DNA of 64,000 nucleotides, taken from NCBI RefSeq assembly GCF_027789125.1, contig NZ_JAQFVF010000080.1, positions 1-64,000 on the forward strand, in the 5' to 3' direction. The notes under the pieces are model-generated. The model saw only the letters and a list, made by a program, of their open reading frames with translations, had not been told where the DNA came from and did no database searches. Below are positions 8,837-17,108 of this stretch, one piece after another. Source of the DNA: Paenibacillus aestuarii (lineage in GTDB: Bacteria > Bacillota > Bacilli > Paenibacillales > NBRC-103111). Every line of letters starts with the position of its first letter. Position 1 is the first letter of the stretch. A program made the position numbers and the translations under genes.

Positions 8837-8893
8837 TTTAATAAGATCATATTCTTGTCACCCTGCAGTTTTCCATCCCAAGCTATTGTCCCG

Positions 8894-9343
8894 TTAAACT
8901 CCTGCGTTGCCCAACATAAAGCCAGCGATTGTCAGAAAATCTTCGTATTTGATCTCGAAATGACCATAGCGGAAGTTATATCCCCAGTTGCGATTCCCGC
9001 GTGTAAAGGTAAGCTGCTCCAACAGATCGGCAATCATTACTTCTCGACATGGAATATAGCGAATATCTCGACGGAATGGAACGAACACTTCAGACATCTG
9101 ATATTCGTAGACTCTGTCGTCGGTAACCTGTCCAATAGCCGTAAATGCTTGGAGCTTCTCTCCCTTTGACATATCCGTTCGTGGAGAGTAGTAGATCAGC
9201 CAATCATGACGACTCATGCGGCGCAAGGGCGCTGCCTTGCCATGGCAGAGTTGAGCGAATCCACCCTGTACCGCCCGTTTAACATGAGAAGCAGACACAA
9301 CGCCAATCCAACAACGGGTTGGCTGACCAAATACACTCTGCAT
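8894..9343 (-). CDS. EVE domain-containing protein (UPF0310-like)
   Basis: Small protein of about 149 residues with the EVE/PUA-like fold: RCWIGVVSASHVKRAVQGGF, DWLIYYSPR, FTAIGQVTDDRVYEYQM, FRRDIRYIP and ending FMLGNAGV. EVE domains bind modified nucleobases in RNA or DNA. The ATG at 9343 has AAGGGG 8 nt upstream. An earlier ATG at 9370 immediately follows the DinB gene stop codon but lacks a good ribosome site. It lies directly downstream of a DinB-family gene and is probably cotranscribed with it. Confidence 0.8.
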   Translation of the reverse strand: MQSVFGQPTRCWIGVVSASHVKRAVQGGFAQLCHGKAAPLRRMSRHDWLIYYSPRTDMSKGEKLQAFTAIGQVTDDRVYEYQMSEVFVPFRRDIRYIPCREVMIADLLEQLTFTRGNRNWGYNFRYGHFEIKYEDFLTIAGFMLGNAGV

Positions 9344-9370
9344 CGCCTCGTCCCCTTCTTTCATAGTCAT

Positions 9371-9916
9371 TTATGCATTCATTCCCATAAAGGATTTCAA
9401 ACGCTCCAGCTGCAATAGATGGTGCCTGTAATGCATTTCTATAAGCAAAAACCACTCGTTGGCGTTTAGTGCGCCGAATCTAGGATGAAGAATTTTCTTT
9501 TGGCATTCGAGCACTATACTTAAACCGGGTTCAGTACGTTTCATCCGCTCCACTACACCATGAAAACCTTCTATGAGTTGCTCTTTGCTCTCCGGCTGTT
9601 TGGGAGTGTATTGCGGTGAAGCGGGGACCCGAATCCGAACGGGCGGAAAACTTCCTAGTTCAAAGACTTCCTTGCCGCTCTCCGTTTTTTCCTCCATAGC
9701 GTTTAATGTAGCTTCACTTCCAGCCAAACATTGATCAACATTGTGCAAATGCATGAATTGTGCCGATTGAATCAAATGCATATACATTTGACCAATCGAC
9801 CATTCCTCCTCATTCGGTTTTTTTATCAGCTGCTCCATATCGATGCTCTCCAATTCGATCAAATAACGCCCTACTATCTCCTCAAATGCCTGCAATGCTA
9901 CCGCTGTTCTTCTCAT
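9371..9916 (-). CDS. DinB family protein
   Basis: Four-helix-bundle protein of 181 residues of the DinB/YfiT superfamily. The typical metal-site histidines are present: one in GQMYMHLIQSAQ and a second group in EMHYRHHLLQLERL near the C-terminus. Family members act as thiol (bacillithiol) S-transferases or related hydrolases. The substrate is unknown here. It reads into the EVE gene with no intergenic gap. Confidence 0.82.
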   Translation of the reverse strand: MRRTAVALQAFEEIVGRYLIELESIDMEQLIKKPNEEEWSIGQMYMHLIQSAQFMHLHNVDQCLAGSEATLNAMEEKTESGKEVFELGSFPPVRIRVPASPQYTPKQPESKEQLIEGFHGVVERMKRTEPGLSIVLECQKKILHPRFGALNANEWFLLIEMHYRHHLLQLERLKSFMGMNA

Positions 9917-9965
9917 GAATCAAACAACTCCTCTTATTCATATTTGGATCTAAGCCCAATATAAC

Positions 9966-10001
9966 AAAACGCTACTGACAACAGTGTGTCAGTAGCGTTT
10001 T
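9966..10001. terminator. Bidirectional terminator
   Basis: Perfect 15-bp stem AAAACGCTACTGACA/TGTCAGTAGCGTTTT with a 6-nt loop. It lies between the SulP gene end and the DinB gene start, so it ends the SulP transcript on the minus strand. Confidence 0.8.
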
Positions 10002-10062
10002 AAAAATTTTTTCAGACTTCTCGAATACGATGTCGGAAAGACAGAGAGAAACGTTTATTTAA

Positions 10063-11781
10063 TCAAATTGGGTTTGATAATTGCTGGCATTCACGAAACG
10101 CAAAATGTTTGCATCCAAGACATTGAGCTTGATTAAGTTTTGTTAATGAATAGCTAACCGCGTCACCTGTTTTTTCGAAAATGTTTTCCTGCCCTATGAA
10201 TTCATCAAGTTTTGTTTTTTGAAGCATTAGGCGTGGTTGGCTTTGTATTTCGGAAATGATTACGGTGCCACCGTGCTTTTTAAAGTGCTTGACGATACTT
10301 GATAAATTGGCTTCCCCTGTTGTGTCTACATAGGGAACATTACCCATTTTCAATATCAGCACTTTGGGTTTGTAATTGATTTCATCCAAAATGGTTTTCT
10401 CAAACATATTTGCAACCCCAAAGAACAAAGCGCCTTCAACGGTGTAAATACTGATTTGGGGGCAATTATGCTGCTCATGAACCATATGCTCGGATACTTT
10501 TTCGTTCTTATCGGAAGGGTCGGGCAAGACTTTAGCAGTAATAAGAAGTTTGCTCATGTGTTTCACGAAAATGATACCTGATAAGATTAATCCAACTTCA
10601 ACAGCGGTTGTCAGATCCGTAAGAACAGTAAGAAGAAAGGTAATAAATAAAACGAATGACTCCGCAGTTCTGGTTTTTAAAACGTGAGCAAACTCTCTGC
10701 GTTCGCTCATATTCCAAGCAACAACCATTAAAATGGGCGCCATACTCGCAAGAGGAATGTTTGAAGCATATGGGGCGAAAAAGAACAAAACCAACAGGAC
10801 GACAATCGCGTGAATGACTCCAGAGAAAGGAGATTCCGCTCCGTTTTTAATATTTGTTGCAGTGCGTGCGATAGCCCCCGTTGCAGGAATACCCCCGAAC
10901 AACGGATTTATCATATTGGCAATACCTTGACCAATTAATTCACGGTTGCTGTTATGTCTGGTTCCTGCTATTCCATCAGCAACTACGGCCGAAAGTAAGG
11001 ATTCAATACCGCCTAACATTGCAATTACAAGAGCGGGTTTTATTAAAGATTGCATGTTTTCAATTGAGAGTGGAGGAAAGTGTATACTAGGCAAACTATT
11101 TGGAATAGCCCCATAGGTAGAACCAATGGTTGCAACCATATCAGGATAAAATATGGCCGCTGTAACAGTAGAAACCAATAATCCCACCAATGAGCCAGGA
11201 ATTTTAGGAAGCAGTCTTGGTGTTATAAAGATGAGCACCAAGCAAATCAAAGCAGTCACGACACTGTACATGTTGATTGTTGAAATATGAATGCCTATTT
11301 CTTTCATATTGGCTAGAAAATCTTGATGCTTTTGCAGATTGCGCAGCCCAAGAAAATTGGCAATTTGCCCTGTGAATATGGTAACGGCAATTCCTGCAGT
11401 AAAACCTATTGTGACAGGACGTGGAATAAATTTTATTACACTGCCTAATTTAAATATCCCCATGAATAGCAAAATGACCCCTGCCATAAAACCTGCGATA
11501 AGCAAGTTTTCGTACCCATATTGCATAACAATTGCAAATAGAATAGGGATAAATGCTCCCGTCGGACCGCCGATTTGAAATTTCGATCCTCCAAATAATG
11601 AGATCAGTATTCCTGCTACGATTGTTGTATATAAGCCATATTGAGGCTTTACCCCTGAAGCAATTGCAAACGCCATTCCTAGTGGAATGGCGACAATACC
11701 TACAATCAAACCTGAAATCAAGTCTTTTTGAAATTTTTTCCCATTATACCCCTGGAACCTACCTCTAAACGAGATTTTCAT
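10063..11781 (-). CDS. SulP family anion transporter with STAS domain
   Basis: Integral membrane SLC26/SulP transporter of about 572 residues, moving sulfate, bicarbonate or a similar anion. The SulP core includes DLISGLIVGIVAIPLGMAFA, YGLYTTIV, GGPTGAF and GGIPATGAIARTATN with about 10-14 membrane segments. A cytoplasmic STAS domain (about 455-555) follows with ISIYTVEGALFFGVANMF and MGNVPYVDTTG. The tail has a small cysteine cluster, CLGCKHFAFREC, which is unusual and could bind metal. The ATG at 11781 is preferred; an in-frame TTG lies at 11796. An ArsR regulator is encoded just upstream on the same strand, and the promoter region has an operator-like palindrome. Confidence 0.88.
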   Translation of the reverse strand: MKISFRGRFQGYNGKKFQKDLISGLIVGIVAIPLGMAFAIASGVKPQYGLYTTIVAGILISLFGGSKFQIGGPTGAFIPILFAIVMQYGYENLLIAGFMAGVILLFMGIFKLGSVIKFIPRPVTIGFTAGIAVTIFTGQIANFLGLRNLQKHQDFLANMKEIGIHISTINMYSVVTALICLVLIFITPRLLPKIPGSLVGLLVSTVTAAIFYPDMVATIGSTYGAIPNSLPSIHFPPLSIENMQSLIKPALVIAMLGGIESLLSAVVADGIAGTRHNSNRELIGQGIANMINPLFGGIPATGAIARTATNIKNGAESPFSGVIHAIVVLLVLFFFAPYASNIPLASMAPILMVVAWNMSERREFAHVLKTRTAESFVLFITFLLTVLTDLTTAVEVGLILSGIIFVKHMSKLLITAKVLPDPSDKNEKVSEHMVHEQHNCPQISIYTVEGALFFGVANMFEKTILDEINYKPKVLILKMGNVPYVDTTGEANLSSIVKHFKKHGGTVIISEIQSQPRLMLQKTKLDEFIGQENIFEKTGDAVSYSLTKLNQAQCLGCKHFAFRECQQLSNPI

Positions 11782-11803
11782 ATCCAATCCCACCAACTCA
11801 TAA

Positions 11804-11823
11804 ATATTTGATTATTTGAATAT
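11804..11823. promoter_or_regulatory. ArsR-type operator upstream of sulP
   Basis: ATATTTGATTATTTGAATAT has arms ATATT/AATAT. It matches the two palindromes around the arsR gene (12295-12314 and, in reverse orientation, 12388-12409). The reversed site at 12388-12409 differs at only 2 of 22 positions. Confidence 0.55.
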
Positions 11824-11889
11824 ATATAAAATCATATATCTAAAATAATCAGGTGTCAATTTCATATTCCGCAGATAAATCATCGAAAT

Positions 11890-11935
11890 AAATAAAAAAG
11901 GAAGCAAATCGAGATCAAAACCCCGATTTACTCCC
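11890..11935 (-). terminator. Terminator of the arsR gene
   Basis: On the minus strand, GAGTAAATCG pairs with CGATTTGCTTC, followed by CTTTTTTATTT. It sits just after the arsR stop codon and before the sulP operator. Confidence 0.65.
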
Positions 11936-11947
11936 TTTCTTAATGAA

Positions 11948-12274
11948 TTACTGATTTTTTATATTTTCCAACATTGAAATCGCATTAATAAGGTGATTGT
12001 CAAAAATCTGCTTGGCAACAATAAGCAAGTCTTTAATTAGAGGATCTGTTAGTGAGTATATCACAGAGGTTCCGTCCTTAATCCCACGAACAACGTTTTT
12101 ACTTCTTAATACGGCTAACTGTTGTGAAACGGCAGAACCTTCACTGCTCAATATAGTTTGTATCTCATTAACGTTCTTGTCGCCTTCGGCTAAAACTTCA
12201 AGGATTCTTATACGTAAAGGGTGTGCTAACGCTTTGAAAAAATCAGCTTTAAAATGTTGTATTTCTTGATACAT
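11948..12274 (-). CDS. ArsR family winged-helix regulator
   Basis: Repressor of 108 residues with KALAHPLRIRILEVLAEGD, recognition helix region SSEGSAVSQQLAVLRSKNVV and the wing GTSVIYSL. It contains no cysteine at all, so it cannot use the Cys-based arsenic, cadmium or persulfide sites of many relatives; His or Asp/Glu ligands or a non-metal signal are possible. The start is ATG at 12274 with AAAAAGGAGGAG upstream. A palindrome at 12295-12314 lies over the likely promoter, pointing to autoregulation. The downstream SulP gene shares the operator, so anion transport is its probable target. Confidence 0.88.
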   Translation of the reverse strand: MYQEIQHFKADFFKALAHPLRIRILEVLAEGDKNVNEIQTILSSEGSAVSQQLAVLRSKNVVRGIKDGTSVIYSLTDPLIKDLLIVAKQIFDNHLINAISMLENIKNQ

Positions 12275-12294
12275 AACGTCTCCTCCTTTTTAAA

Positions 12295-12314
12295 ATATTC
12301 GAAAATTTGAATAT
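12295..12314. promoter_or_regulatory. ArsR-type operator, autoregulatory site
   Basis: ATATTCGAAAATTTGAATAT is an inverted repeat with ATATTC/GAATAT arms, about 20 nt upstream of the arsR start codon. It resembles the classic ATATTCAAA...TTTGAATAT operators of the ArsR/SmtB family. Confidence 0.6.
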
Positions 12315-12387
12315 GTATATTATCATATCACAAGTTCAAAAAGAACCTTTGCATATTTAAATACTTTTCAGTTATAGTATAGTTATA

Positions 12388-12409
12388 AATATTCAAAAAA
12401 TCAAATATT
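12388..12409. promoter_or_regulatory. ArsR-type operator facing the small membrane gene and phnA
   Basis: AATATTCAAAAAATCAAATATT lies upstream of the rightward genes at 12472 and 12642. Its reverse complement agrees with the sulP operator at 20 of 22 bases. Confidence 0.5.
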
Positions 12410-12471
12410 TTGTTATTCAAAACTAAGAGGTTAGGATTGGACATTTAAGCAAAAGAGGAGAGCTGCGGGGA

Positions 12472-12585
12472 ATGGTTGGTGCTATCATCTTAGGAGTTAT
12501 TTCCCTTTTCATCATATTGGGCTTGACCTTCTGGGCTACGAAAAAGGCCTATTCCCGCAAATGGGATGAAGAGGATCATGATTGA
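12472..12585 (+). CDS. Small single-pass membrane protein (YtzI-like?)
   Basis: A 37-residue open frame: [20 protein letters not shown] forms one membrane helix, followed by a basic stretch ([10 protein letters not shown]) and an acidic tail (DEEDHD). The shape (helix, then a KAYS motif, then a charged tail) recalls the YtzI-type small proteins of Bacillus, a tentative match. GAGGAG lies 11 nt before the ATG and GGGGA lies closer. It sits between an ArsR operator and phnA and is probably cotranscribed with phnA. Confidence 0.5.
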   Translation: MVGAIILGVISLFIILGLTFWATKKAYSRKWDEEDHD

Positions 12586-12641
12586 AAGAAGAAATCGAGT
12601 GGGAGCGATCCACTTATCCGACAAATGGAGGAAATGAAATT

Positions 12642-12983
12642 ATGTTAGATTTGCCAAATTGCCCAAAATGTAATTCAGAATACACTTACGAAGATGGAAG
12701 TCTCTTTGTTTGCCCAGAATGTGGACATGAGTGGACTTTAGAAATAGAAACTGATGTTAATGAAGACATAAAGATTTTCAAAGATGCCAATGGAAATGTT
12801 TTGCAAGATGGTGATTCTATTACCGTAATCAAAGACCTTAAAGTAAAAGGAAGTTCATTAGTCGTAAAAATAGGCACAAAAGTAAAAAATATACGTTTGG
12901 TTGATGGAGATCATGATATTGATTGCAATATTGATGGTTTTGGAGCTATGAAATTAAAATCTGAATTTGTTAAAAAGATATAA
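12642..12983 (+). CDS. phnA: PhnA-family zinc ribbon protein
   Basis: PhnA (YjdM) family, 113 residues. The N-terminal zinc ribbon reads [25 protein letters not shown], with the four cysteines at residues of about 7, 10, 24 and 27. The C-terminal PhnA domain contains [15 protein letters not shown] and a final [10 protein letters not shown]. The name comes from the phosphonate locus of Escherichia coli, but a phosphonate role is doubtful and the cellular role is not settled. The start is the ATG at 12642 with GGAGG 10 nt upstream. The open frame back to a TTG at 12582 is not conserved-looking. Confidence 0.88.
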   Translation: MLDLPNCPKCNSEYTYEDGSLFVCPECGHEWTLEIETDVNEDIKIFKDANGNVLQDGDSITVIKDLKVKGSSLVVKIGTKVKNIRLVDGDHDIDCNIDGFGAMKLKSEFVKKI

Positions 12984-13021
12984 AAGCGTCAGTCTATTGA
13001 TGATCATGATTTGCGGTTACC

Positions 13022-13049
13022 AAAAACCGGCTACTTTTAGCCGGTTTTT
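13022..13049. terminator. Bidirectional terminator between phnA and mgtC-like gene
   Basis: Perfect stem AAAAACCGGCTA/TAGCCGGTTTTT with loop CTTT. It serves phnA on the plus strand and the convergent MgtC-family gene on the minus strand. Confidence 0.85.
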
Positions 13050-13059
13050 CCGTGTTAAA

Positions 13060-13824
13060 CTATACCTGCATGTTACTTTCCACGGGCTGATTCTTTTTAC
13101 CAATTAGAAAAGGAGTACTCCCTGACTCCACGCTTGACACGAAATGGAATGCCTGTATTTGCTCCAGAGCTGCGATAAACTTCTCATGGTGGCTAGACTT
13201 CATTTGGAAACAGAGCAGGACGTACCTCTGTTTGCTTTCTTTTTCAATTTCATGCTCAATTTTAATCGTATCCATTTGAATACCATGTTCTTCTAAAGCA
13301 GAGGTCACCTGACCAATAATTCCTGGTTGATCATAAGCCTTAATCTTAATTTCATACTTTCTTCGGTGTCGCATCAAATAGTTCTCCCACTTATTGAGCA
13401 ACAACAAGCTGATTAACACCAAGAGCGTACAAATGAAAGCGGCATACAAGAATCCAGCTCCCACGCATAACCCAATTCCCGCAACGACCCAAATGGAAGC
13501 AGCGGTAGTTAATCCGCTAATAACGGAACCATTCCGCAAAATGGCGCCAGCACCTAGAAAACCAATGCCACTTATCACTTGAGCTGCCAATCGTGCTGGA
13601 TCCATTCGAACGTTGGACTCAGTAACAAAATCAGAAAATCCATATATGGATAGGAGCATAATCAACGCCGATCCTAAGCAAACAAGGATGTGTGTGCGGA
13701 ACCCAGCTGCATGGTGGTTCCATTCCCTTTCAATGCCGACCAAACCACCCAACACAACTGCGATAAACATCCTTAATAGCAGTTCTCCATGCGTGATATG
13801 CCATAGGCTTAAAACTTCGTTCAT
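13060..13824 (-). CDS. MgtC/SapB family membrane protein with ACT-like domain
   Basis: Inner-membrane protein of 254 residues. The MgtC/SapB core is clear: GGLVGIEREWNHHAAGFRTH, ISGIGFLGAGAILRNG and GLTTAASIWVVAGIGLCVG, with four to five membrane helices. The C-terminal 90 residues form a soluble ACT-like domain (IKAYDQPGIIGQVTSALEEHG). Family members influence magnesium homeostasis or ATP synthase activity. The start at 13824 follows AAGGAAGTG. No M-box magnesium riboswitch could be recognised upstream. Confidence 0.85.
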   Translation of the reverse strand: MNEVLSLWHITHGELLLRMFIAVVLGGLVGIEREWNHHAAGFRTHILVCLGSALIMLLSIYGFSDFVTESNVRMDPARLAAQVISGIGFLGAGAILRNGSVISGLTTAASIWVVAGIGLCVGAGFLYAAFICTLLVLISLLLLNKWENYLMRHRRKYEIKIKAYDQPGIIGQVTSALEEHGIQMDTIKIEHEIEKESKQRYVLLCFQMKSSHHEKFIAALEQIQAFHFVSSVESGSTPFLIGKKNQPVESNMQV

Positions 13825-13874
13825 TATGCAATCACTTCCTTGGAGGACGAATTCAGATGCAATAAAATATCGAA

Positions 13875-13999
13875 CTATTCCTTATTCCATTCGTAAATTC
13901 GGACGTGTAGACGCAAATGATTCATACTCCTGATAATTCCTTCAATAATATCGTCTGCACCCAATCATCATCGACCTTTCTCCAGTCTGACTCTCGGTC
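13875..13999 (-). pseudogene. Possible remnant of an unknown gene
   Basis: Upstream of the MgtC-family gene, the minus strand reads coherently as DRESDWRKVDDDWVQT. After a frame change it continues as DDIIEGIIRSMNHLRLHVR before a stop at 13875. No start codon or family could be assigned. This may be the tail of a degraded gene or chance. Confidence 0.25.
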
Positions 14000-14011
14000 A
14001 AAACAATAAAA

Positions 14012-14038
14012 AGGAAAACCCCGGAAACCGGGGCTTTT
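14012..14038 (-). terminator. Terminator of the ugp operon
   Basis: On the minus strand, GCCCCGG-TTT-CCGGGGT is followed by TTTCCTTTTT. It begins about 10 nt after the ugpQ stop codon. Confidence 0.85.
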
Positions 14039-14048
14039 GCTCAAAGAG

Positions 14049-14771
14049 TTAACCTAACAAACTTACAAGTCTAGCAGGGAAATCCGTAATGATACCCGAA
14101 ACACCAGCTTCTGTTAATTTCAACAAGTCTTTCTCTTCGTTCGCCGTATAAGGGTAGACATACAGATTGTTTTCCTTGGCTTTACGCACGTCCTCGGCAT
14201 CCAGCAATTGATAATAAGGATGAAGTGAATACACTTCCACATCAAAACTTCTTGCATAAGCTACCGGATCCAATAAATTAGCCTGATATAAAAGCCCAAT
14301 TCTGGCTTCAGGCTCCATTTGCTTTAACCTTCTGATACACTTATGATCGAATGAAGAAATGATCACCTGATTCAAGCGGTTACGTCTGCGTAGCAACTCA
14401 ATCAGCTTAAGCTCCATTCTCCCCTCGTAAGCGTGTTTCACTTCAACATTGATCATGATGTTTTCAGAGACTAAATCAAAGACCTCATCTAGCGTAGGTA
14501 TCTTTTCACCTTTGAATTCATCTCCAAACCAATATCCGGCATCATAAGTCTTAATTTCGGTTAAGGTTTTCTCTACGATCAAACCATGGCCATTCGTCGT
14601 CCGGTCTAAGGTCATATCGTGGCATACAACGATTTCCTCATCAGCAGTCAGCTGGACATCAAGCTCAATTCCTTCACATCCTTGACTTAACCCGAGCTGA
14701 AAACTAGCGAGCGTATTCTCAGGAGCCATCCCTTTAGCCCCACGGTGAGCTATGATCATTGGTTTGTTCAT
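14049..14771 (-). CDS. ugpQ: Glycerophosphodiester phosphodiesterase
   Basis: GDPD TIM barrel of 240 residues that hydrolyses glycerophosphodiesters to sn-glycerol-3-phosphate and an alcohol. Catalytic residues are visible: His9-Arg10 in IIAHRGAKG, the metal ligands Glu and Asp in EGIELDVQLTAD, the catalytic His in VCHD, and Glu in INVEVKH. There is no signal peptide, so it is cytoplasmic. The ATG at 14771 has AGAAAGGAAAC upstream; the open frame to 14807 is longer but unsupported. It is the last gene of an operon with the matching importer (ugpA-ugpE-ugpB). Confidence 0.9.
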   Translation of the reverse strand: MNKPMIIAHRGAKGMAPENTLASFQLGLSQGCEGIELDVQLTADEEIVVCHDMTLDRTTNGHGLIVEKTLTEIKTYDAGYWFGDEFKGEKIPTLDEVFDLVSENIMINVEVKHAYEGRMELKLIELLRRRNRLNQVIISSFDHKCIRRLKQMEPEARIGLLYQANLLDPVAYARSFDVEVYSLHPYYQLLDAEDVRKAKENNLYVYPYTANEEKDLLKLTEAGVSGIITDFPARLVSLLG

Positions 14772-14813
14772 CAGCTTTGTTTCCTTTCTCGTACTGTACT
14801 TTAACACGATTAT

Positions 14814-16208
14814 CTATTTGACAGTTTTGTTATAAATCTGAATCTTCGAAGTGATTTCTTTCTCCGCTGCATCCAAAGCTTCTTTAGGCGACTTCTTATT
14901 ATTAAGCACTTCTTCAATCGCGCCTTCAACAACTTGCCTTGCTTCAGGGAATACACCCATGACCGCCCCTTGTGTGGCTGTATTCAATTTCGTTTGGTGA
15001 AGTTGATCGATGGCAGTCTGGAACTGAGGAAATTTCTTCAGATTTTCTTTCACCAAATCCTCATCATAGGCCTTCTTAGAAATCGGAAAATATCCTGTAT
15101 TTACATGCCAGTAAGCTTGTTCTTTAGGTGTAGTCAAAAATTTAATGAAATCCCACGTAGCTTGCTGTTCGTCATCTGGACGATTATTCATGACCCATAA
15201 ACTGGCTCCGCCGACGACCACACCGCCTTCTTTGGCATCTGCTGGTTTCGGCAAGAAACTAGTTCCTACTTCAAACTTGCCACTAGCACTGTCTACTAAA
15301 CCCTTGAGGGCAGCAGTAGACTCCAAGATCATGCCAACCTGACCTGCAGAGAAAGCTTTTTTAGAATCATCTGTTTTTCTCCCCAGATTGTTGGCGGCTT
15401 TGGTATCGATCAAGTCCTTCCACCAAGTCAAAACTTTTACACCCGGCTCTGTATTCACAAGCGATTGTGTAGCAATCGAGGTTCGGCCATTTCCATTATT
15501 AACGTATTCGGCACCTTGATTAGCAAAGAACTGCTCCATGAACCAGCCATATATCGCAAAGTTAGCTCCTACAGCCTTGCCTGACTTAGTAATTGCATCC
15601 GCTGCGCTCTTCAATTCCTCAAAAGTTTTCGGAGGCTTCGCTGGATCTAGACCGGCTGCCTTAAACAAATCTTTGTTATAGTAAAGAATCGGGTTCGAAG
15701 TATTGAAAGGCATCGAATATAGTTTACCTTCTAAAGTATAGTATCCAGCAATATTAGGTTCTAACTGTGATATATCCCACTTATCAGCATCAATGAATTT
15801 CTGCATAGGTGTGATGGCTTTGGAATCTATCATGAAGCGGCTACCGATCTCATACATTTGCACAACAGAAGGGCCATCATTAGTCCCCATTGACGCCTTT
15901 AATTTGCTAAGCAGGTCATCGTAAGTTCCTTGAAACACTGCCTCTACCTTGATTTTATTCTGAGAAGCGTTATAATCAGCAACTAATTGATCAACTACTT
16001 TCGTATTGGCTCCACCCATTGCATGCCAGAAAACGACTTTCTTCGGTTGTGTTGCCGCAGGTTCTCCCGATTTCGCCGTCTCAGCTACCCCAGATTTCGT
16101 TGCCTCAGGCGTCTTGCTCTCTGTGCCTTCCCCCATATTTACGCTACACGCTGCAAGAAAAACCATTGTTGCCGTTAATGCCATACCTGTTAACGTTTTT
16201 TTCCCCAT
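14814..16208 (-). CDS. ugpB: Glycerol-3-phosphate/glycerophosphodiester-binding lipoprotein
   Basis: Solute-binding lipoprotein of 464 residues of the UgpB type. The signal peptide ends in a lipobox LAAC with Cys21 as the lipid anchor. UgpB-like motifs include FWHAMGG, MPFNTSNPILYYNKDLFKAA, VVGGASLWVM, YWHVNTGYFPISKKAYD and VIFEARQVVEG-like wording near the end. It captures the substrate outside the membrane for the UgpA/UgpE channel. The start at 16208 follows GAGGAGAG. It lies between the permeases and the cytoplasmic phosphodiesterase. Confidence 0.9.
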   Translation of the reverse strand: MGKKTLTGMALTATMVFLAACSVNMGEGTESKTPEATKSGVAETAKSGEPAATQPKKVVFWHAMGGANTKVVDQLVADYNASQNKIKVEAVFQGTYDDLLSKLKASMGTNDGPSVVQMYEIGSRFMIDSKAITPMQKFIDADKWDISQLEPNIAGYYTLEGKLYSMPFNTSNPILYYNKDLFKAAGLDPAKPPKTFEELKSAADAITKSGKAVGANFAIYGWFMEQFFANQGAEYVNNGNGRTSIATQSLVNTEPGVKVLTWWKDLIDTKAANNLGRKTDDSKKAFSAGQVGMILESTAALKGLVDSASGKFEVGTSFLPKPADAKEGGVVVGGASLWVMNNRPDDEQQATWDFIKFLTTPKEQAYWHVNTGYFPISKKAYDEDLVKENLKKFPQFQTAIDQLHQTKLNTATQGAVMGVFPEARQVVEGAIEEVLNNKKSPKEALDAAEKEITSKIQIYNKTVK

Positions 16209-16283
16209 TGTTTCTATCTCTCCTCGCTTAAAATAGATAACTATATATGATTAGTCTGTGGAAACAGACGGATCATCGATTCC

Positions 16284-17108
16284 TTAGCCTTTAATTGCAC
16301 CTGCGGTAATACCACGGACCAATTGTTTCACTCCTAATGCCAATAAAAGGAATGATGGCAGCAGGACAATCGTAACCCCCGCCAATATTAAGTTCCAAGA
16401 CATCACTTCAGCATGTTGAAGCATTGAAACCCCAATTTGCACTGTTCTCATAGCCGCTTTATTGGTAATTAATAACGGCCATAGATAATGGTTCCAATGT
16501 GTAAGGAAGACATAAACGGCTAGTGTCGATAGTGCGGGACGAGATAACGGCAGCACAATGGAATAAAAGTTACGCAGATGGCCGCATCCGTCGATTTTTG
16601 CCGCATCAAACAGTTCATGCGGCAGCTGAAGGAAAAACTGGCGAAGGAGAAAAACACCAAAAGCACCAGCCATAAAAGGTACAATTAACCCTTGGTAACT
16701 ATCCATCCATCCCCAATTCTTAATCGTCAAGTAATTAGGAATAATCGTGACTTCCCACGGAATCATCATGGTCGATAGAAAAATGGCAAACAACGCTTTC
16801 TTCCCATGGAAATTCAGAAATGAAAATGCATAAGCCGCCAAACTGGAGGTAATTAGCTGACTGATCATAATCCCCGAAGAAACAATAAAACTGTTTAAGA
16901 TGAAGCGTACGATCGGAAAGCCCGATATAGCGTTCTTAAAGTTATCTAAGTATAAATGAGAAGGAAGTAAGGGCGGTGGGAAGTTCGAAACTTCCTTCTC
17001 TGTCATAAACGATGAAGAAATAGTAAATAACAGTGGATATAAAACGAGTAGTGCTATTGCAACGAGCAGTAGGTAATTTAGCGTAGGTGTAATCTTCCTC
17101 GTTATCAT
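16284..17108 (-). CDS. ugpE: ABC permease for glycerophosphodiesters, UgpE type
   Basis: MalG-type permease of 274 residues with six membrane helices. The EAA loop appears as DAAKIDGCGHLRNFYSIVLPLSRPAL split over two motifs, and the C-terminus KQLVRGITAGAIKG is typical. It pairs with UgpA, whose gene overlaps its start by 4 nt (ATGA), indicating translational coupling. The cognate ATPase UgpC is not in the window. Confidence 0.88.
   Translation of the reverse strand: MITRKITPTLNYLLLVAIALLVLYPLLFTISSSFMTEKEVSNFPPPLLPSHLYLDNFKNAISGFPIVRFILNSFIVSSGIMISQLITSSLAAYAFSFLNFHGKKALFAIFLSTMMIPWEVTIIPNYLTIKNWGWMDSYQGLIVPFMAGAFGVFLLRQFFLQLPHELFDAAKIDGCGHLRNFYSIVLPLSRPALSTLAVYVFLTHWNHYLWPLLITNKAAMRTVQIGVSMLQHAEVMSWNLILAGVTIVLLPSFLLLALGVKQLVRGITAGAIKG

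Noticed and set aside
13825-14010. Possible M-box magnesium riboswitch upstream of the MgtC-family gene
   Set aside because: No M-box core motifs could be recognised; the stretch reads more like a decayed coding fragment.
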